From: Symbiodinium natans
Lineage: Eukaryota > Sar > Dinophyceae > Suessiales > Symbiodiniaceae
Length of the DNA: 64,000 nucleotides
Assembly: GCA_905221605.1 (NCBI GenBank)
Contig: CAJNDS010000645.1
Coordinates: forward strand, 1 to 64,000
Direction of reading: 5' to 3'
Part shown: in pieces, positions 19,604-30,506 of the stretch
Layout of the letters: every line of letters starts with the position of its first letter
Position numbering within the stretch: position 1 is the first letter of the stretch
Translations under genes and position numbers: made by a program
Notes under the pieces: generated by a model
Told to the model about the DNA's origin: nothing
The model's database searches: none
What the model saw: only the letters and a program-made list of their open reading frames with translations

Positions 19604-19815
19604 GGTTTAGGGTTTAGGGTTTAGGGTTGAAAATTTAAGACTTAGGGCGGTTTAGGGTTTAGGGTTTAGGGTTTAGGGTTGGTTTAGGGTTTAGGGTTTA
19701 GGGTTTAGGGTTGAGGGTTTAGGGTTTAGGGTTTAGGGTTTAGGGTTTAGGGTTGAGGGTTGAGTTGAGGGTTTAGGGTTTAGGGTCTAGGGTTTAGGGT
19801 TTAGGGTTTAGGCGG
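19604..19815. repeat. telomere-like array
   Basis: TTTAGGG units in several sub-blocks broken by GGTTGAGGG and a short unique insert. Confidence 0.9.
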
Positions 19816-19942
19816 AGGCAGCAACCCGTGGCTTTTTTTGAGTCAAACTCAGCCCAGGCGCTCACAGATGGAACCTTGTTCCGAAGCGACTTCAGAAGCG
19901 ATGGAGCTTGCCACACTGCTCCTTGGCTTGAAAAATTTCCAA

Positions 19943-20133
19943 GATAGGGGTACCGGGTTTAGGGTTTATGGCTTAGGGCTTAGGGCTTAGGGTTCAGGGT
20001 ACCCCCTTTATACCCCCAAAATAGATCCCCTTTCAACGGACTGTCAAAAAGGGTACCCCTAGTTTTCGGAAACCCCTGCATAACCCCTAAGGTCCCTTTG
20101 TAAGGGTCCCTGACCCCCTTTTTTCGGAAACCC
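19943..20133. mobile_element. MITE family 3, copy c, with internal telomeric insert
   Basis: GATAGGGGTACC is followed by a telomere-like insert (19953-19999), then GGTACCCCCTTTATACCCCC. Two right arms TTTTCGGAAACCCC (about 20065 and 20118) follow, which suggests a nested or duplicated end. Confidence 0.65.
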
Positions 20134-20207
20134 CCGAATTCGCCTCGGATCACACCTCCTAAGTGTGCCAACTTGAACTCTGACGCAGCACCCCAGCCGC
20201 TCTTGAA

Positions 20208-20290
20208 ATAGGGTTTAGGGTTTAGAGTTTGGGGTTTAGGGTTTAGGGCTTAGGGCTTAGGGCTTAGGGTTTAGGGTTTAGGGTTTAGGG
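20208..20290. repeat. telomere-like array
   Basis: TTTAGGG units with TTAGGGC variants. Confidence 0.9.
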
Positions 20291-20521
20291 GAGAACGGAT
20301 CCTGAAGACAACCACAACATTAGCTAGGGACCCGCTTGATGTCCGAATGTGAGATGTGCTTGACATCCAGGATCACGGAGACCAGTACTTTTGGGCGTCT
20401 TCTAGTTAACACGTTGAAGAGGAATTATCGACCACCACCCATCAGCTTCTTTTGCCTGATGCTTCAAAACAAGCGCTCCTTTTACAAGACTACTGGGCCT
20501 GCTATGCACAAGATGCAGCTT

Positions 20522-20562
20522 CGCGGCAAGCGTTCTTGATCCTGCTGCACCCGCATCAGCTC
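20522..20562 (-). CDS. exon-like helical island
   Basis: After a CTTTGCAG acceptor the minus strand reads ELMRVQQDQERLPRS, an amphipathic helix. This is one exon of an unidentified gene. Confidence 0.35.
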
Positions 20563-20738
20563 CTGCAAAGGCATAAGGCATAAGGCGATGCATGTGTAAC
20601 CCTAAACCCTAAACCCCGAACCCACTTTGATGCCCTGAGCAACGCAACCCACCGGCGCCTCGACTTTGACCAGGGCACGGCGGTTCTGTCTGCCACCTGC
20701 CAGGGGTGATTCCAGTGGAAGCTGGCAACATCTGCACA

Positions 20739-20836
20739 TTGGGATGCTCCCCCTTATACTAACCGTCCTGAATAGGACTAGAGTACCCCTATTAGAATCC
20801 CTATAAAGGACTCTTTGTGTAAGGGGGAACATCCCA
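20739..20836. mobile_element. MITE family 2, copy b
   Basis: Arms TTGGGATGCTCCCCCTTATAC and GTGTAAGGGGGAACATCCCA. It is flanked by ATCTGCACA (20730-20738) and ATCTGCTGA (20837-20845), a 9-bp duplication with seven matches. Confidence 0.85.
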
Positions 20837-20879
20837 ATCTGCTGAGCCGTGACTAGCAAACGACTCTGGCCAATTGTGA

Positions 20880-20983
20880 GGGTTTACGATAATAAGGGAC
20901 CCCCAATATAGACCCGCAAATAGTAGGATTCCCTTATAAGAAGGATCCCAATAAGGTACCCCCAATTTCCGAAACCCCCTTTT
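20880..20983. mobile_element. MITE family 3, copy d
   Basis: Left arm GGGTTTACGATAATAAGGG, right arm CCCCCAATTTCCGAAACCCCC, with internal GGATTCCC / GGATCC blocks shared with copy e. Confidence 0.75.
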
Positions 20984-21151
20984 CTCACTCTCGGCACGCT
21001 TCCAACATCAGGCCCAAGGGCCTTTCAGAGGCTGCACCTGATACTGCACCCAGCATGTGCGGCTCGTCAAGCAAATCTTCTCCTTATTTTCTGCATTGTC
21101 TGACAACAGCTTTTCACACGTCGGCGTCTTCCAGAAACACGGGTCTCAACA

Positions 21152-21264
21152 TGGGGATTTACGAAAAACAAAGACAGGGGGACCCCTAAGATAGTCCCCC
21201 GCATAGTAGGATTCCCGTATAAGAAGGATCCCAATAAGGTACCCCTAATTTCTGAAACCCCCAT
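21152..21264. mobile_element. MITE family 3, copy e
   Basis: Left arm GGGGATTTACGAAAAACAAAG, right arm CCCCTAATTTCTGAAACCCCC. The centre is nearly identical to that of copy d 270 bp away. Confidence 0.75.
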
Positions 21265-21299
21265 ATCTCATTACACCATTGCCAAATTGCATTGTTATA

Positions 21300-21478
21300 G
21301 GAAACAGGGGTACCCTTTTTGGGGGTACCGTTGAAGGAATTCTATTATATTATTTGGGGTATAAAAGGGGGTACCCCTAAACACTAAACCCTAAAACCCT
21401 AAACCCTGAACCCTGAACCCTACACCGTAAACCCTAAACCCTAAGCCCTAAACCCCAAACCCTAAACCCTAAACCCCC
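21300..21478. mobile_element. MITE family 3, copy f, continuing into a telomere-like array
   Basis: GGAAACAGGGGTACC opens the element and GGTATAAAAGGGGGTACCCC closes it. The last CCCTAA becomes the first unit of a CCCTAAA array (21375-21477). Confidence 0.65.
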
Positions 21479-21494
21479 GAAATTCGGACACGTC

Positions 21495-21571
21495 CACAGA
21501 AGCTGTCGAGCAACGACTGTCGCCTTAACTGGGGTGCCCTCGCAGCGCTGGTACCACAGCCCATCTCCCAC
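21495..21571 (-). CDS. exon-like island
   Basis: After a CCTTGCAG acceptor at 21572 the minus strand reads VGDGLWYQRCEGTPVKATVV, which has the look of a folded domain segment. Family not recognised. Confidence 0.45.
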
Positions 21572-21604
21572 CTGCAAGGTTTTTGAGCGGCCGAAACGTG
21601 TCTG

Positions 21605-21795
21605 GGTCTAGGGTTTAGGGTATAGGGTGTAGGGTTTAGGGTTTAGGGCTTAGGGCTTAGGGCTTAGGGCTTAGGGCTTAGGGCTTAGGGCTTAGGGTTT
21701 AGGGTTTAGGGTTTAGGGTTTAGGGTTTAGGGTTTAGGGTTTAGGGTTTAGGGCTTTGGGTTTAGGGCTTTGGGTTTAGGGTTTAGGGGCTAGGG
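21605..21795. repeat. telomere-like array with TTAGGGC block
   Basis: TTTAGGG, then about nine TTAGGGC units, then TTTAGGG again. Confidence 0.9.
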
Positions 21796-22296
21796 GCAGA
21801 GGTCTTGCCTGGGATTGGTGTTTCCTTCTAGCAGGAGGGAGTTGGCCCCGGCTGCACCCCAATTGCAAGGCCCCTGTGCCTTCAAGCGCGATGCCCAAGA
21901 AAACCAGTCCTCATCCTTTGACGTCACGGACATGGCCGCTTGCAGGATTGCCACTGGGAGCCGTGGAAAGAGTGCTGTCATGAAATTTGGTGTGGACAAA
22001 GAATTTGGTGTGGACAAAGACGGTTAGATCCAGACATAACCCTTCTTCACATGGTTGAGAGAGAATGAAAGCTGAGGCCAAAGCCACGAATGCAGCCATT
22101 GCACGGTGTGTGTGCTAAGATCCGAACTTACCAATGGGCAAAAGTCCACGCTCATTGAAAGCGCCTGCTTTTGCTATGCGGCATGACGGCGTCGTCCGAA
22201 TTACAATCAGGGCTAAGAAGTGGGACACCTTTGTGCCTGCAAGTCTGGAAAGCAACCTTTTCAGTAAGAATATAGGTTTTGTCACTCCAAACCAGG

Positions 22297-22384
22297 ATGG
22301 GCTATTAGGCCTTATCATCCCCATATACAACCCTATAAAGGGCCCTTGTTGGGGGGTTATAGGGTATAATCGCCCATCCTGGAA
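22297..22384. mobile_element. MITE family 5 (single copy here)
   Basis: Arms CCAGGATGGGCTATTA and TATAATCGCCCATCCTGG form an inverted repeat around a GGGCCC centre. The plus-strand 248-codon open frame that crosses it and the next MITE is not a credible gene. Confidence 0.6.
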
Positions 22385-22559
22385 GCACAATAGGCTATTC
22401 ATGGAAGTCTTAGCCCGTCAGCCTCTACAGCATGCAACGTCAAATTCGGCCACTGCCAGCGGCGGAATTCATGTGTACAGTAAAAACTCGGCATCGAATT
22501 CAGCTTGGCCTTCCCCGTCTGCTAATGGGAGGTGGATCTTCAGACTCTGCAGATTCCTA

Positions 22560-22700
22560 GAGACAAGTACAGGGGCCAGGCTTCCGAAAGGCCTCTACGA
22601 AAAAAACAATATGAGCAATGCTGCGAGCAGTCTCTGCGGCTGCCAGCACAACCAGCGGATCCAAAGCAACGTCACGAGAAGTCATCAGCGTACTCCTCGC
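22560..22700 (-). CDS. exon-like island
   Basis: The minus strand reads DVALDPLVVLAAAETARSIA, a helical segment, after a CCTGCAG acceptor near 22705. A second frame, ESEEYADDF, is also open at its start, so phase is uncertain. Confidence 0.35.
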
Positions 22701-22800
22701 TTTCCTGCAGATCGTGTGGTCATGGTTGCGGCATGGTCGCAGTATGTGACAGTAAACCACTATGGTACCATTGCAATCTGCCAGGCTGAGTCCGATGTGG

Positions 22801-22904
22801 TACTTGGAGGTTCATGGTACTTATTCACCAATTATAATAAGGCTATGAGTACAGTGCTAAGTACAGTTATAATTGGTTAATAAGTACCATGAACCTCCAA
22901 GTAG
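22801..22904. mobile_element. MITE family 1, copy b
   Basis: The most complete pair of arms: TACTTGGAGGTTCATGGTAC and GTACCATGAACCTCCAAGTA, with ACCAATTATAA / TTATAATTGGT inside. Confidence 0.9.
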
Positions 22905-22994
22905 GGGCGCCCTTCCTTATCACCAGCATCTCCCCGGCCCAACTCGTCCAACTCTTCTTCGCCAAAGTGGCCTTAGCTGCGTCTACCACTGGTT

Positions 22995-23446
22995 CCAGTT
23001 TAGGGTTTAGGGTTTAGGGTTTAGGGTTAAGGGTTAAGGGTTAAGAGTTAAGGGTTAAGGGTTAAGGGTTAAGGGTTAAGGGTTAAGGGTTAAGGGTTAA
23101 GGGTTTAGGGTTTAGGGTTTAGGGTTTAGGGTTTAGGGTTTAGGGTTTAGGGTTTAGGGTTTAGGGTTTAGGGTTTAGGGTTTAGGGTTTAGGGTTTAGG
23201 GTTTAGGGTTTAGGGTTTAGGGTTTAGGGTTTAGGGTTTAGGGTTTGGGTTTAGGGTTTAGGGTTTAGGGTTTAGGTTTTTAGGGTTTAGGGTTAGGGTT
23301 TAGGGTTTAGGGTTTTTAGGGTTTAGGGTTTAGGGTTTAGGGTTTAGGGTTTAGGGTTTAGGGTTTAGGGTTTAGGGTTTAGGGTTTAGGGTTTAGGGTT
23401 TAGGGTTTAGGGTTTAGGGTTTAGGGTTTAGGGTTTAGGGTTTAGG
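22995..23446. repeat. longest telomere-like array (about 450 bp)
   Basis: TTTAGGG array with a homogenised block of about eleven TTAAGGG units at 23025-23105 and a few one-base indels. It is flanked by exon-like sequence on the low side. Confidence 0.95.
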
Positions 23447-23692
23447 CAATCTGCAGAAAGAAACTGAGAACCACAACATTGACTAAGTGCCCCTTGTGGG
23501 CAGCGCACTGGAAATGTAAAGAACAACTTAATTAGATGTCTGCCAGCTTGTGGGGGGGGAGGCGGGGAATCCGCTGCTCAGGCCGACATGGTATTAGCAA
23601 CGGATTGAACATTTGATTTCGAATCCGCAACTGGCACAGTCTTACTGATTGAGATCAGATGCGATTCACATCTCGCACTCCGGCCTGTCTCC

Positions 23693-25907
23693 TTAGAACA
23701 GCTCCACCGACAGACGCAAAGGCAGTGCTGCAGAAACTACAGTAGTGTCCTGACGCTCGCAAGACACTGCTTGGCACGTATACATAACACAAAACAGAAT
23801 AATAGAGTAGCAAAACATAATATAATATAGTATCACAGAATATAATGTAGTAAAACATACTGTACTATCCCCCTGAGATCGGCGCAGAGCGTTGCGAACG
23901 CGGAACAGAGCTCGTCGCCGAGCTCGTTCGACGGTGTCGGCCTGATGCGAGGCCAAAGGCTATGCTCAGAAGACATTCCATATTCCACGGTTGCATGACT
24001 TCACCAGCCACGTAATATACTGTATTTGTATGTTGGATGATATATATATATGTATATTTAACATAACATAACATAATATAATATAGTAGAACATAATATA
24101 GTGTAACAGAATACAATGCAGTGTAACAAACCAAAATATAGAGCCTGCTGCATCAGGAGCGGTCTATTGTTGGCACGTTGGAGAATCATGTCGATGTCCT
24201 TCCACCGCTTTGCTGGGACATCCAACCGAAATTGCATGCGGTGGCTGCCAAGAAGCAACTAGGGAAGGCCTTCAGGCAGTGACAGGAACACCCAGCCCTC
24301 AAGCATGAATCCCAAAACCCCAAAACCCTACACCGCCAACTTCCGTCAGATCTTGTTCATTGTTGGGTTCATGTTAAAAATTTAAATTTATAATCCTTAT
24401 TGGGTAAAATGCAAAATGTTACCCAACTATGACAAAAAGATGTCGCACAGCCCTTGGCTTCTACAGCGTCCTTGCGCTTCTGGCTCTGGACCCTCTGCAG
24501 CCCACGCCGCTTGTCATCAACCATGCGCTCGATCTTTCTTGCCATTGGCTCGACGGGACCAACTGCCTCACAGAGGAGGTGTGCATCTCAGAAGCAAGCA
24601 TGAGTCGGTCACCTAGGGATGCGCTGACGCTCCAGAAGACTCTAGGTGGTAGTAGCTGGGCATGCGTTGAACAGCGGCCTGCTTGACTCTCTCTTTCATC
24701 TCCTCATCCACCGCCTGTGCCTGGATGCTCCAGACGCTTCTTACTGGTGAGAGTCATCTGGGAGATTGAACCCTCAACCGACAGCTCAATATAGAGGCAG
24801 TTGTCTTAGGTCGGATTGCCAGCCAGAGAGGAGGTTAAGCTTGGCACAATGCAAGAGAAGTGTGAACTTTGCATTGCATAAGGACTAGGACGGCTTGGAC
24901 TAGGATGCGCTCGATTTCAGAATCTTAAACCCAACACCCAAGATCAGAGCAGCCTGCTCCAGCTCTTCCCTTTCACGTTGCTCTTTCTCACGTCGTTCCT
25001 GAAGCCTCTTCATCGTCGCTAGCTGACTGCTCAAGACCTGACAGGGAGGTGAGCTGGGGACACACGTCTGGTCAGTTCTCTGGATTATGATCCCTGTCTC
25101 TGTCCTTGTTGTAAAATGTGCCCCTGCATATCTAGGATACCGGAAGAAGGGACCATCATCTAGAGAACTGACAATGTGAAGGAGCGAACGAATGCCAACG
25201 CCTACAAAGGAACAATTCAACTCTGCGACGCCCGTGTGTGACAACCGACCCTTGCCCTTGCTACGGGCTGCAGATCCACCCACCTGCAAAGGATCCACCC
25301 TAAACCCTAAACCCTAAACCCTAAATCCTAAACCCTAAACTATCCTGGGCAAGGGATGGCCTTCTGTGTGCTTCGCAGCTTGACATCTGCCTCGGCGATA
25401 CGCACGGCCCGCTGACGACGGCCTTCGGCCGCTCCTGGTGTGGAAGAAGGGAATTTCTTCGACTGCTACAAGGGCTTTACAGGGCTTTCCCAGGGACTCC
25501 AATACCCCTTCATCAAGGAAGATTCCTTAAAATATAAGAGGGCTCCTTATAGGGTTTAAGTAATATTCCTCAATTAAGGGGGTGTTGGAGTCTCTGCCTC
25601 TTCAGAAGATAGATGTGACATGATGTGCCCCCGCCTTGCGAGGGCGGACGATAGCCCGCTCTCCGGTATCTCCAATCCTGTGTTGGATCCTCCGTTCAAT
25701 GAGACATGGAAGGGTTTAGGGTTTAGGGTTTAGGGTTTAGGGTTTAGGGTTTAGGGTTTAGGGTTTAGGGTTTAGGCACCCATCATCGCAGAGAAGAGCC
25801 CGTCCTTTGGCATTGGAGGCTGACGAGTCTGGCTGCGTGCTGGGGTGTTGAAGACGAACGGCTCCGGCTGGGTCACGTAGCGGTTCAGATACTTCCGCCG
25901 CTCGAGC
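23693..25907 (-). CDS. coiled-coil protein, at least eight exons
   Basis: Exons that keep one frame: 25907..25780 (LERRKYLNRYVTQPEPFVFN..), 25434..25391 (AAEGRRQRAVRIAE), 25037..24954 (VLSSQLATMKRLQERREKEQ..), 24714..24679 (AVDEEMKERVKQ), about 24537..24471 (KIERMVDDKRRGLQRVQSQ..), 24244..24145 (HRMQFRLDVPAKRWKDIDMI..), about 23941..23878 (ADTVERARRRALFRVRNALR..) and 23755..23693 (RQDTTVVSAALPLRLSVELF, TAA). Donors are GT, GC and GA. The middle is a long charged helix. The intron after the first exon begins GTGCCTAAACCC, so it turns into a telomeric array three bases in. The protein is probably cytoskeletal or ciliary by composition, but no family was recognised. Confidence 0.65.
25490..25597. 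mobile_element. MITE family 6 (single copy here)
   Basis: Arms CAGGGACTCCAATACCCCTT and AAGGGGGTGTTGGAGTCTCTG form an inverted repeat inside an intron of the coiled-coil gene. Confidence 0.6.
25707..25777. repeat. telomere-like array abutting a 5' splice site
   Basis: TTTAGGG on the plus strand. On the minus strand the intron reads GTGCCTAAACCCTAAACCC directly after exon end 25780. Confidence 0.9.
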
Positions 25908-25984
25908 CTCGCCAGCGTGCATGTTTCTGAAGCGGCAACGTCGATTCACCAGTAGCGAGCACCAGCACAACTTGCAGACAAAGA

Positions 25985-27395
25985 CCTATGTGTGGCAAAG
26001 CGTGGCGGAGTCCGGTGCACAGGAATTTGCAGTTGCCCCAAACTGAACAAACTCTTGCGTCCGAAGGATGCACCACTTCCCTCACCAGCACGAAGCCGGC
26101 ACTGCAACAGAAACACGATGTCCCCAACATCGCGTCTCGAATCCGCTGGTGGCAAGGCAGTCGGCAGCAGCACTGCAGTGCAACGTCAGCAAAGCTGAGC
26201 TCAGAGCTGTTGCTGCATGTGTTCATGGCGAGCTGCGAAATCTGGCACCTGGGAATGCTACCAGGGGCGAGGGTGGGGGTGGTGCACCCTGAGAATTACC
26301 AACCAACACCAAAAGGGACCCGAGCGCCAAACAACCACCCCCCCCCCCCCCCCCACACCCATGCAGGTGCTTTTGCACCTCAGTCGTCGTGGCCCGCGGC
26401 GAGGGCCGCCGTGGAGCTGAAGCGCTGCGAGGGCGGTTTGCTCCTGGACTGGGCACCATTTTGGTTGATGGCTTACGGTCTGAAGGACTTGGCGGTTCCG
26501 GGCTTGCAGATGAAGGGTGTGCAGTTTAGAGGCTTTAGCGAAAACCTTGTATGGCATGCAAGACCAAATTCGACCGTATGCAGATCAGACATTTTGGATT
26601 GTTGCAAGCACCGGCAGATGTTCCTGGTGCGGGCGGCGTGTATCCATACTCGGGACCTGGACAGCATTTGAAATTGTGAGACTTCAGCTGCTCGCAAAAG
26701 AGAGATGTGCGGGCCGGACCCAAGCCCAGTTTTCTGCCAGCGCTGTCTCGGGATTCCTGAGAGTGGGCACATTCTGCAGAGGCGAGACGTGCAAGCAGGA
26801 AGTTTGGTGCTTGGAAGAGGTTTCCTTGTGATGAGAGCTGCTCCCTTTGAACACGCCAATCGCAACACCCGGCTGCGTCAAAGAGCTTCTGAGTACATCT
26901 TAGCACATGCAGAGCCGATGAGTCACTGAAGGCCCTAAAGCTCCTGAGCCCGAAACCGTCAGCCCTTCACCCCAAACCCTAAACTCCAACCCCTAAACCC
27001 TAAACCCGCAAGCCCTCCACGCGCCTGCTGGGCCTCAGAAGCCAGCCAGCGGCGAGCGCTGTACGCTTCACCGTGCCACGGCCTAATTGTTGGCTGGGAG
27101 AGGCTGGGAGAGGCTGACCCTGAAACCCTAAACCCTGCACCCGAAGCCCCTAAACTCCCTAAAAGCCACGAAACACATCCCAAAGCCCCATCACCACAAC
27201 TGCCCGAGCTTGAGCTGCGCGAGTTTGGGGTCTAGGCCGGCTTCATGCCGACCATCTCCTTCATCCCAAACCGGAACTTCAACTGAAACACCAACTCTAC
27301 GTGCGTGAAAATGAGAACAGTAGCACCCATGGTTGCCAAGCTCAGAGTCTCACTGCCTTCGGCCGGGTGAGCGGCTGCCCTCCTGCGAATGGCTT
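25985..27395. other. gene-like sequence of uncertain strand
   Basis: Frames are open on both strands. The plus strand ends with ..LRQRASEYILAHAEPMSH and TGA near 26929; the minus strand has ..DARVCSVWGNCKFLCTG. Exon boundaries could not be fixed. Given that all confident genes are minus, minus exons are more likely. A poly-C run lies at 26338-26354, and short CCCTAAA pieces at 26980-27010 and 27120-27160. Confidence 0.3.
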
Positions 27396-27396
27396 T

Positions 27397-27478
27397 TTGG
27401 GGTTTAGGGTTTGGGGTTTAGGGTTTAGGGTTATAGGGTTTAGGGTTCAGGGTTAGGGTTTAGGTTTTAGGCTTAATC
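27397..27478. repeat. telomere-like array, diverged
   Basis: TTTAGGG with TTTGGGG, TTATAGGG and TTCAGGG variants. Confidence 0.8.
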
Positions 27479-27669
27479 GGTTTAGCGATTGGGCTGCACA
27501 GCATGTGCATCTTTGTGCGTGTAATGCGTTTGCGGCGTACACGTAGAATATCTATGTGGACATGGTCAGGCTCATGCAACCAGGAAAGTCGGCTTCTTGA
27601 AGTTGTGAGTTGTTGGATCAGGACGGGGAGCATAATTCTCGCGCTTGCAAACCCTAACACCGAACCAAT

Positions 27670-27910
27670 GCTACTACCAGTACCAGTACCACTACCACTA
27701 CCACTACCACCACCACCACCACCACCACCACCACCACCACCTCCACCTCCACCTCCACCTCCACCTCCACCTCCACCTCCACCTCCACCTCCACCTCCTC
27801 TACCTACCTCTCCTCCCACTCCTCCTCCCACTCCTACTCCCACTCCGACTCCTACCAACTCCGACTGCCACTGTCACTGCTACTGCAATTATCTGCAATT
27901 CTTCTGCTAC
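27670..27910. repeat. (CCA)n/(CCT)n compound microsatellite
   Basis: ACTACC, then ACCACC, then TCCACC, then TCCCAC units in succession. Poly-Pro, poly-Gly and poly-His frames here are repeat translations. Confidence 0.9.
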
Positions 27911-28124
27911 TATACTACTACACTATGCTACTACGGATCCTAGGGCTCAGGACTTGAGATTGTAGGGGGTTTGGTGCTTAGGGGCTTGTTTACGGTTGGT
28001 TTAGGCTTCATTCATGGTTAACAGCCCTTCGGGCGTAGGGTTTTCTAGGCTATCTAGGTGCGCTATGCTCAGGGAAACGGCGGCTCTCTTCGGAATACCG
28101 GGGATATTCCCCCGTTGTTTTCCC

Positions 28125-28565
28125 TTACTGCTGGGTCTTCAGCTTTGGAAGACACCGCCGTACCTGCCACGCTAGGAAGACAAGGTCAACCACTCCCGCC
28201 AACCCCGCGAGGATGGCGGTGGTCAAGCCGAGCCAAACGTACCAGTGCCAGATCCGCCCGTCCACGGAGATGCGGTTAATGGAGCAGCCCACCAACACGG
28301 CGCCAACACGGGCGCCCGCATGGCGCATCCAGTTCGCTGCGAGGTAGCCATTGTGAGCCTGTGCCTCGAGCCCCAGGTAAAGTGGGCCGAAGAACGCTCG
28401 CAAGAAGATCTCGGGAATCCAAACCCGATCCTCGTGGGGGTTGGGCCCATCAATATAGATGATCACCCCTTGCAAGACAAAAATCCAACCGACGAGCCTG
28501 CCGAGTATGCAGGAGCACCTCGCTAGTCCCTTCAGCTCGCGTTCTTCCTCGTCGCTCCCCACCAT
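28125..28565 (-). CDS. small multi-pass membrane protein
   Basis: From ATG 28565 there are 146 codons to TAA. A short acidic N-terminus (MVGSDEEERELKG) precedes about four hydrophobic segments: CILGRLVGWIFVLQGVIIYI; EIFLRAFFGPLYLGL; GARVGAVLVGC; and YVWLGLTTAILAGLAGVVDL. A GTACGG donor-like site after ..VFLAWQ near 28150 means the last ten codons may instead be intron, and TTG-started upstream sequence could be an earlier exon. No family was recognised; membrane location is inferred from hydrophobicity only. Confidence 0.55.
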   Translation of the reverse strand: MVGSDEEERELKGLARCSCILGRLVGWIFVLQGVIIYIDGPNPHEDRVWIPEIFLRAFFGPLYLGLEAQAHNGYLAANWMRHAGARVGAVLVGCSINRISVDGRIWHWYVWLGLTTAILAGLAGVVDLVFLAWQVRRCLPKLKTQQ

Positions 28566-28882
28566 CGCCCCCGGACCCGCACACCCTTCAAATGGCCTCA
28601 AACCCTAAACCTCAAAAACCCCAAAGCCTGCACCCCAAGCTTCGCCCCTGGAAGAATCGCAACTTTGACCGGGCACACAGCACTGAGCCACAATGGCTGG
28701 TGATGTCTTGCATCTGGTCATAAGCTTGCTGAGCAGCGCAAAAAGGGTTCTTAAGGTCGAGGGTTGAGGGTTGGGTTCGTAGAATGTGTTTCTTGAAGAC
28801 GGACTTTGGGGCTCAGCCAGCCTGATGGCATGCTACCCTTGGGTCCTTCCTGCATTGTCAGCCCCAAGTTATGCTAATGATT

Positions 28883-28980
28883 TGAGACGTTCCCCCTTGT
28901 ACTGACAGTCCTTCATAGGGATTATAGTACCCCTATTACAATCTCTTTTAAGGACTGCTAGTATATAGGGGAACATCCCA
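28883..28980. mobile_element. MITE family 2, copy c
   Basis: Arms GAGACGTTCCCCCTTGTACTG and AGTATATAGGGGAACATCCCA. Flanks CTAATGATTT and CTCATGATGT look like an eroded 10-bp duplication. Confidence 0.8.
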
Positions 28981-29102
28981 ACTCATGATGTTGAACAACT
29001 TGAACGTTTGGAGCTCGTACAAGGGAGTTTCAGCTGCGCTCTCCTGTCCGCGCTCCAGCTCCAGGCGCCCTCAGCCAGCAGAAACAGACAGGAGGCCGGA
29101 AG

Positions 29103-29228
29103 CTTCTGCAACCGCAGCCACCCCTAAACCCTAAACCCTAGACCCTAAACCCTAAACCCTAAACCCTAAACCCTAAACCCTGAACCCTAAACCCTAAACC
29201 CTAAACCCTAAACCCTAAACCCTGAATC
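29103..29228. repeat. telomere-like array
   Basis: CCCTAAA array with a CCCTGAA unit. Confidence 0.9.
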
Positions 29229-29707
29229 CCATCCTTAGGGAACCTGGAGCTTAGGGCTGAGGGTTATGTCGTACATGCTGCGGCCATTCAGGTGCACGGA
29301 CATTTCTGACCATAGCAGGGCTCCCAGACGAGGCCCCATGTCCGAGGGACGAAACGAAGAACCCTTACAAGGGACCTTAGGGGTTGTTTGGGGGGTAATT
29401 TAGGCTACTTAGGTATACAAGGACTACGTAAGGAAGATATCGGGGCTCTATAGGGGAATAAGATTCAGGGACCTCCAAGTAGAGCCCTGGGCCCGGCACG
29501 AGCAGCCTCCAGGCGAGGCCTCGACGAGGGATGGGGCACCGGGGAGCTCTACACTCAGAAAGAACTGCTTCTAGTTTAGGGTTGAGGGTTTAGGGTTTAG
29601 GATAGTTTTGGCTGTAGGGTTTTGGGTTTCAAGTCTTGGGTTTTGGGCTTGGGATTTTGGGGGTTTGGGTTTTGGGTGCCCTGGAAGCCCTATGACATCC
29701 TAAGTCC

Positions 29708-29895
29708 CTACTTGGAGGTTCAAGGTACCAACTAGCCTAATGAAAACTCTACTTATAACTGTACTTCACCATATTAGGGCACTTAAGGGGCTTATAAGCA
29801 TGCTTGAAGTACAGTTGTAATTGGTTCCTAAGCACCATGAACCCCCTAAACCCTCAACCCTCAACCCTCAACCCTAAACCCTAAACCCTAAACGT
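29708..29895. mobile_element. MITE family 1, copy c, running into a telomere-like array
   Basis: Left arm CTACTTGGAGGTTCAAGGTAC. The right arm GCACCATGAACC is cut short and passes directly into CCCTAAACCCTCAACCC repeats. Confidence 0.75.
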
Positions 29896-29994
29896 ATAGG
29901 CAGTCGGACGTCGGAGGCGCGCCGCGCGTGGAGGATGTCCGGGTGCCCCTGCGGCAAGGAGGCCGAGCGCAGGAGCTCCAAGCTGCGCCTCCAG

Positions 29995-30215
29995 AAAGGG
30001 GCGGGGCGGGGGGGGGGGGGGGGGGGGGGGATTTGGGTTTCGGGTTTAGAGTTTGGGGGGGGGGGGGGGTGGGGGGGGGTGGGGGGGGGCGGGCCCATTT
30101 GCTTTGGCATCAGGGCTAACGGTTTAGGGTTTGGGGTTTGGGGCTTTGGGGTTTCGGGTTTGGGGCTCAGGGCTTCGGGTTTGGGATTTCGGGTTTGGGG
30201 TTTAGGGGGTTTATG
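29995..30215. repeat. poly-G tracts and TTTGGGG/TTTCGGG repeats
   Basis: G runs at about 30010-30030 and 30055-30090 are followed by diverged telomere-like TTTGGGG and TTTCGGG units. Confidence 0.8.
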
Positions 30216-30395
30216 ATGGCTTTGGGGCTGCTAAGGCTGTAGGGTTTGGATATTGTTTCTGCTGAAGCACGGGATTGCGAGCCTCCTCAGCACAATGAAG
30301 GAACGAAGGCTTGAACACTCGTGGCACGGAGATGAGCCGCCGACGAACGGCATCGTCTTTGCCTCGTCTCCCTCTCTTCGAGCAAGAGCTGCTCC

Positions 30396-30506
30396 TTGGG
30401 TTTAGGGTTTAGGGTTTAGGGTTTAGGGTTTAGGGTGTAGGGTTTAGGGTTTAGGGTTAGGGTTTAGGGTTCAGAGTTTAGGGTTTAGGGTTTAGTGTTT
30501 AGGGAG
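30396..30506. repeat. telomere-like array
   Basis: TTTAGGG with TGTAGGG and TTCAGAG variants. Confidence 0.9.

Noticed and set aside
22134-22880. 248-codon plus-strand frame
   Set aside because: It crosses two inverted-repeat elements (MITE-5 and MITE-1) and has no motif; the minus strand has better exon-like pieces.
25772-25774. TAA stop codon ending the LERRKYLNRY exon
   Set aside because: The stop is made by the telomeric array (CCTAAA); a GT donor six bases earlier restores frame with the next exon.
27460-27943. Frames with poly-Gly, poly-Pro and poly-His
   Set aside because: They derive from the (CCA)n/(CCT)n microsatellite.
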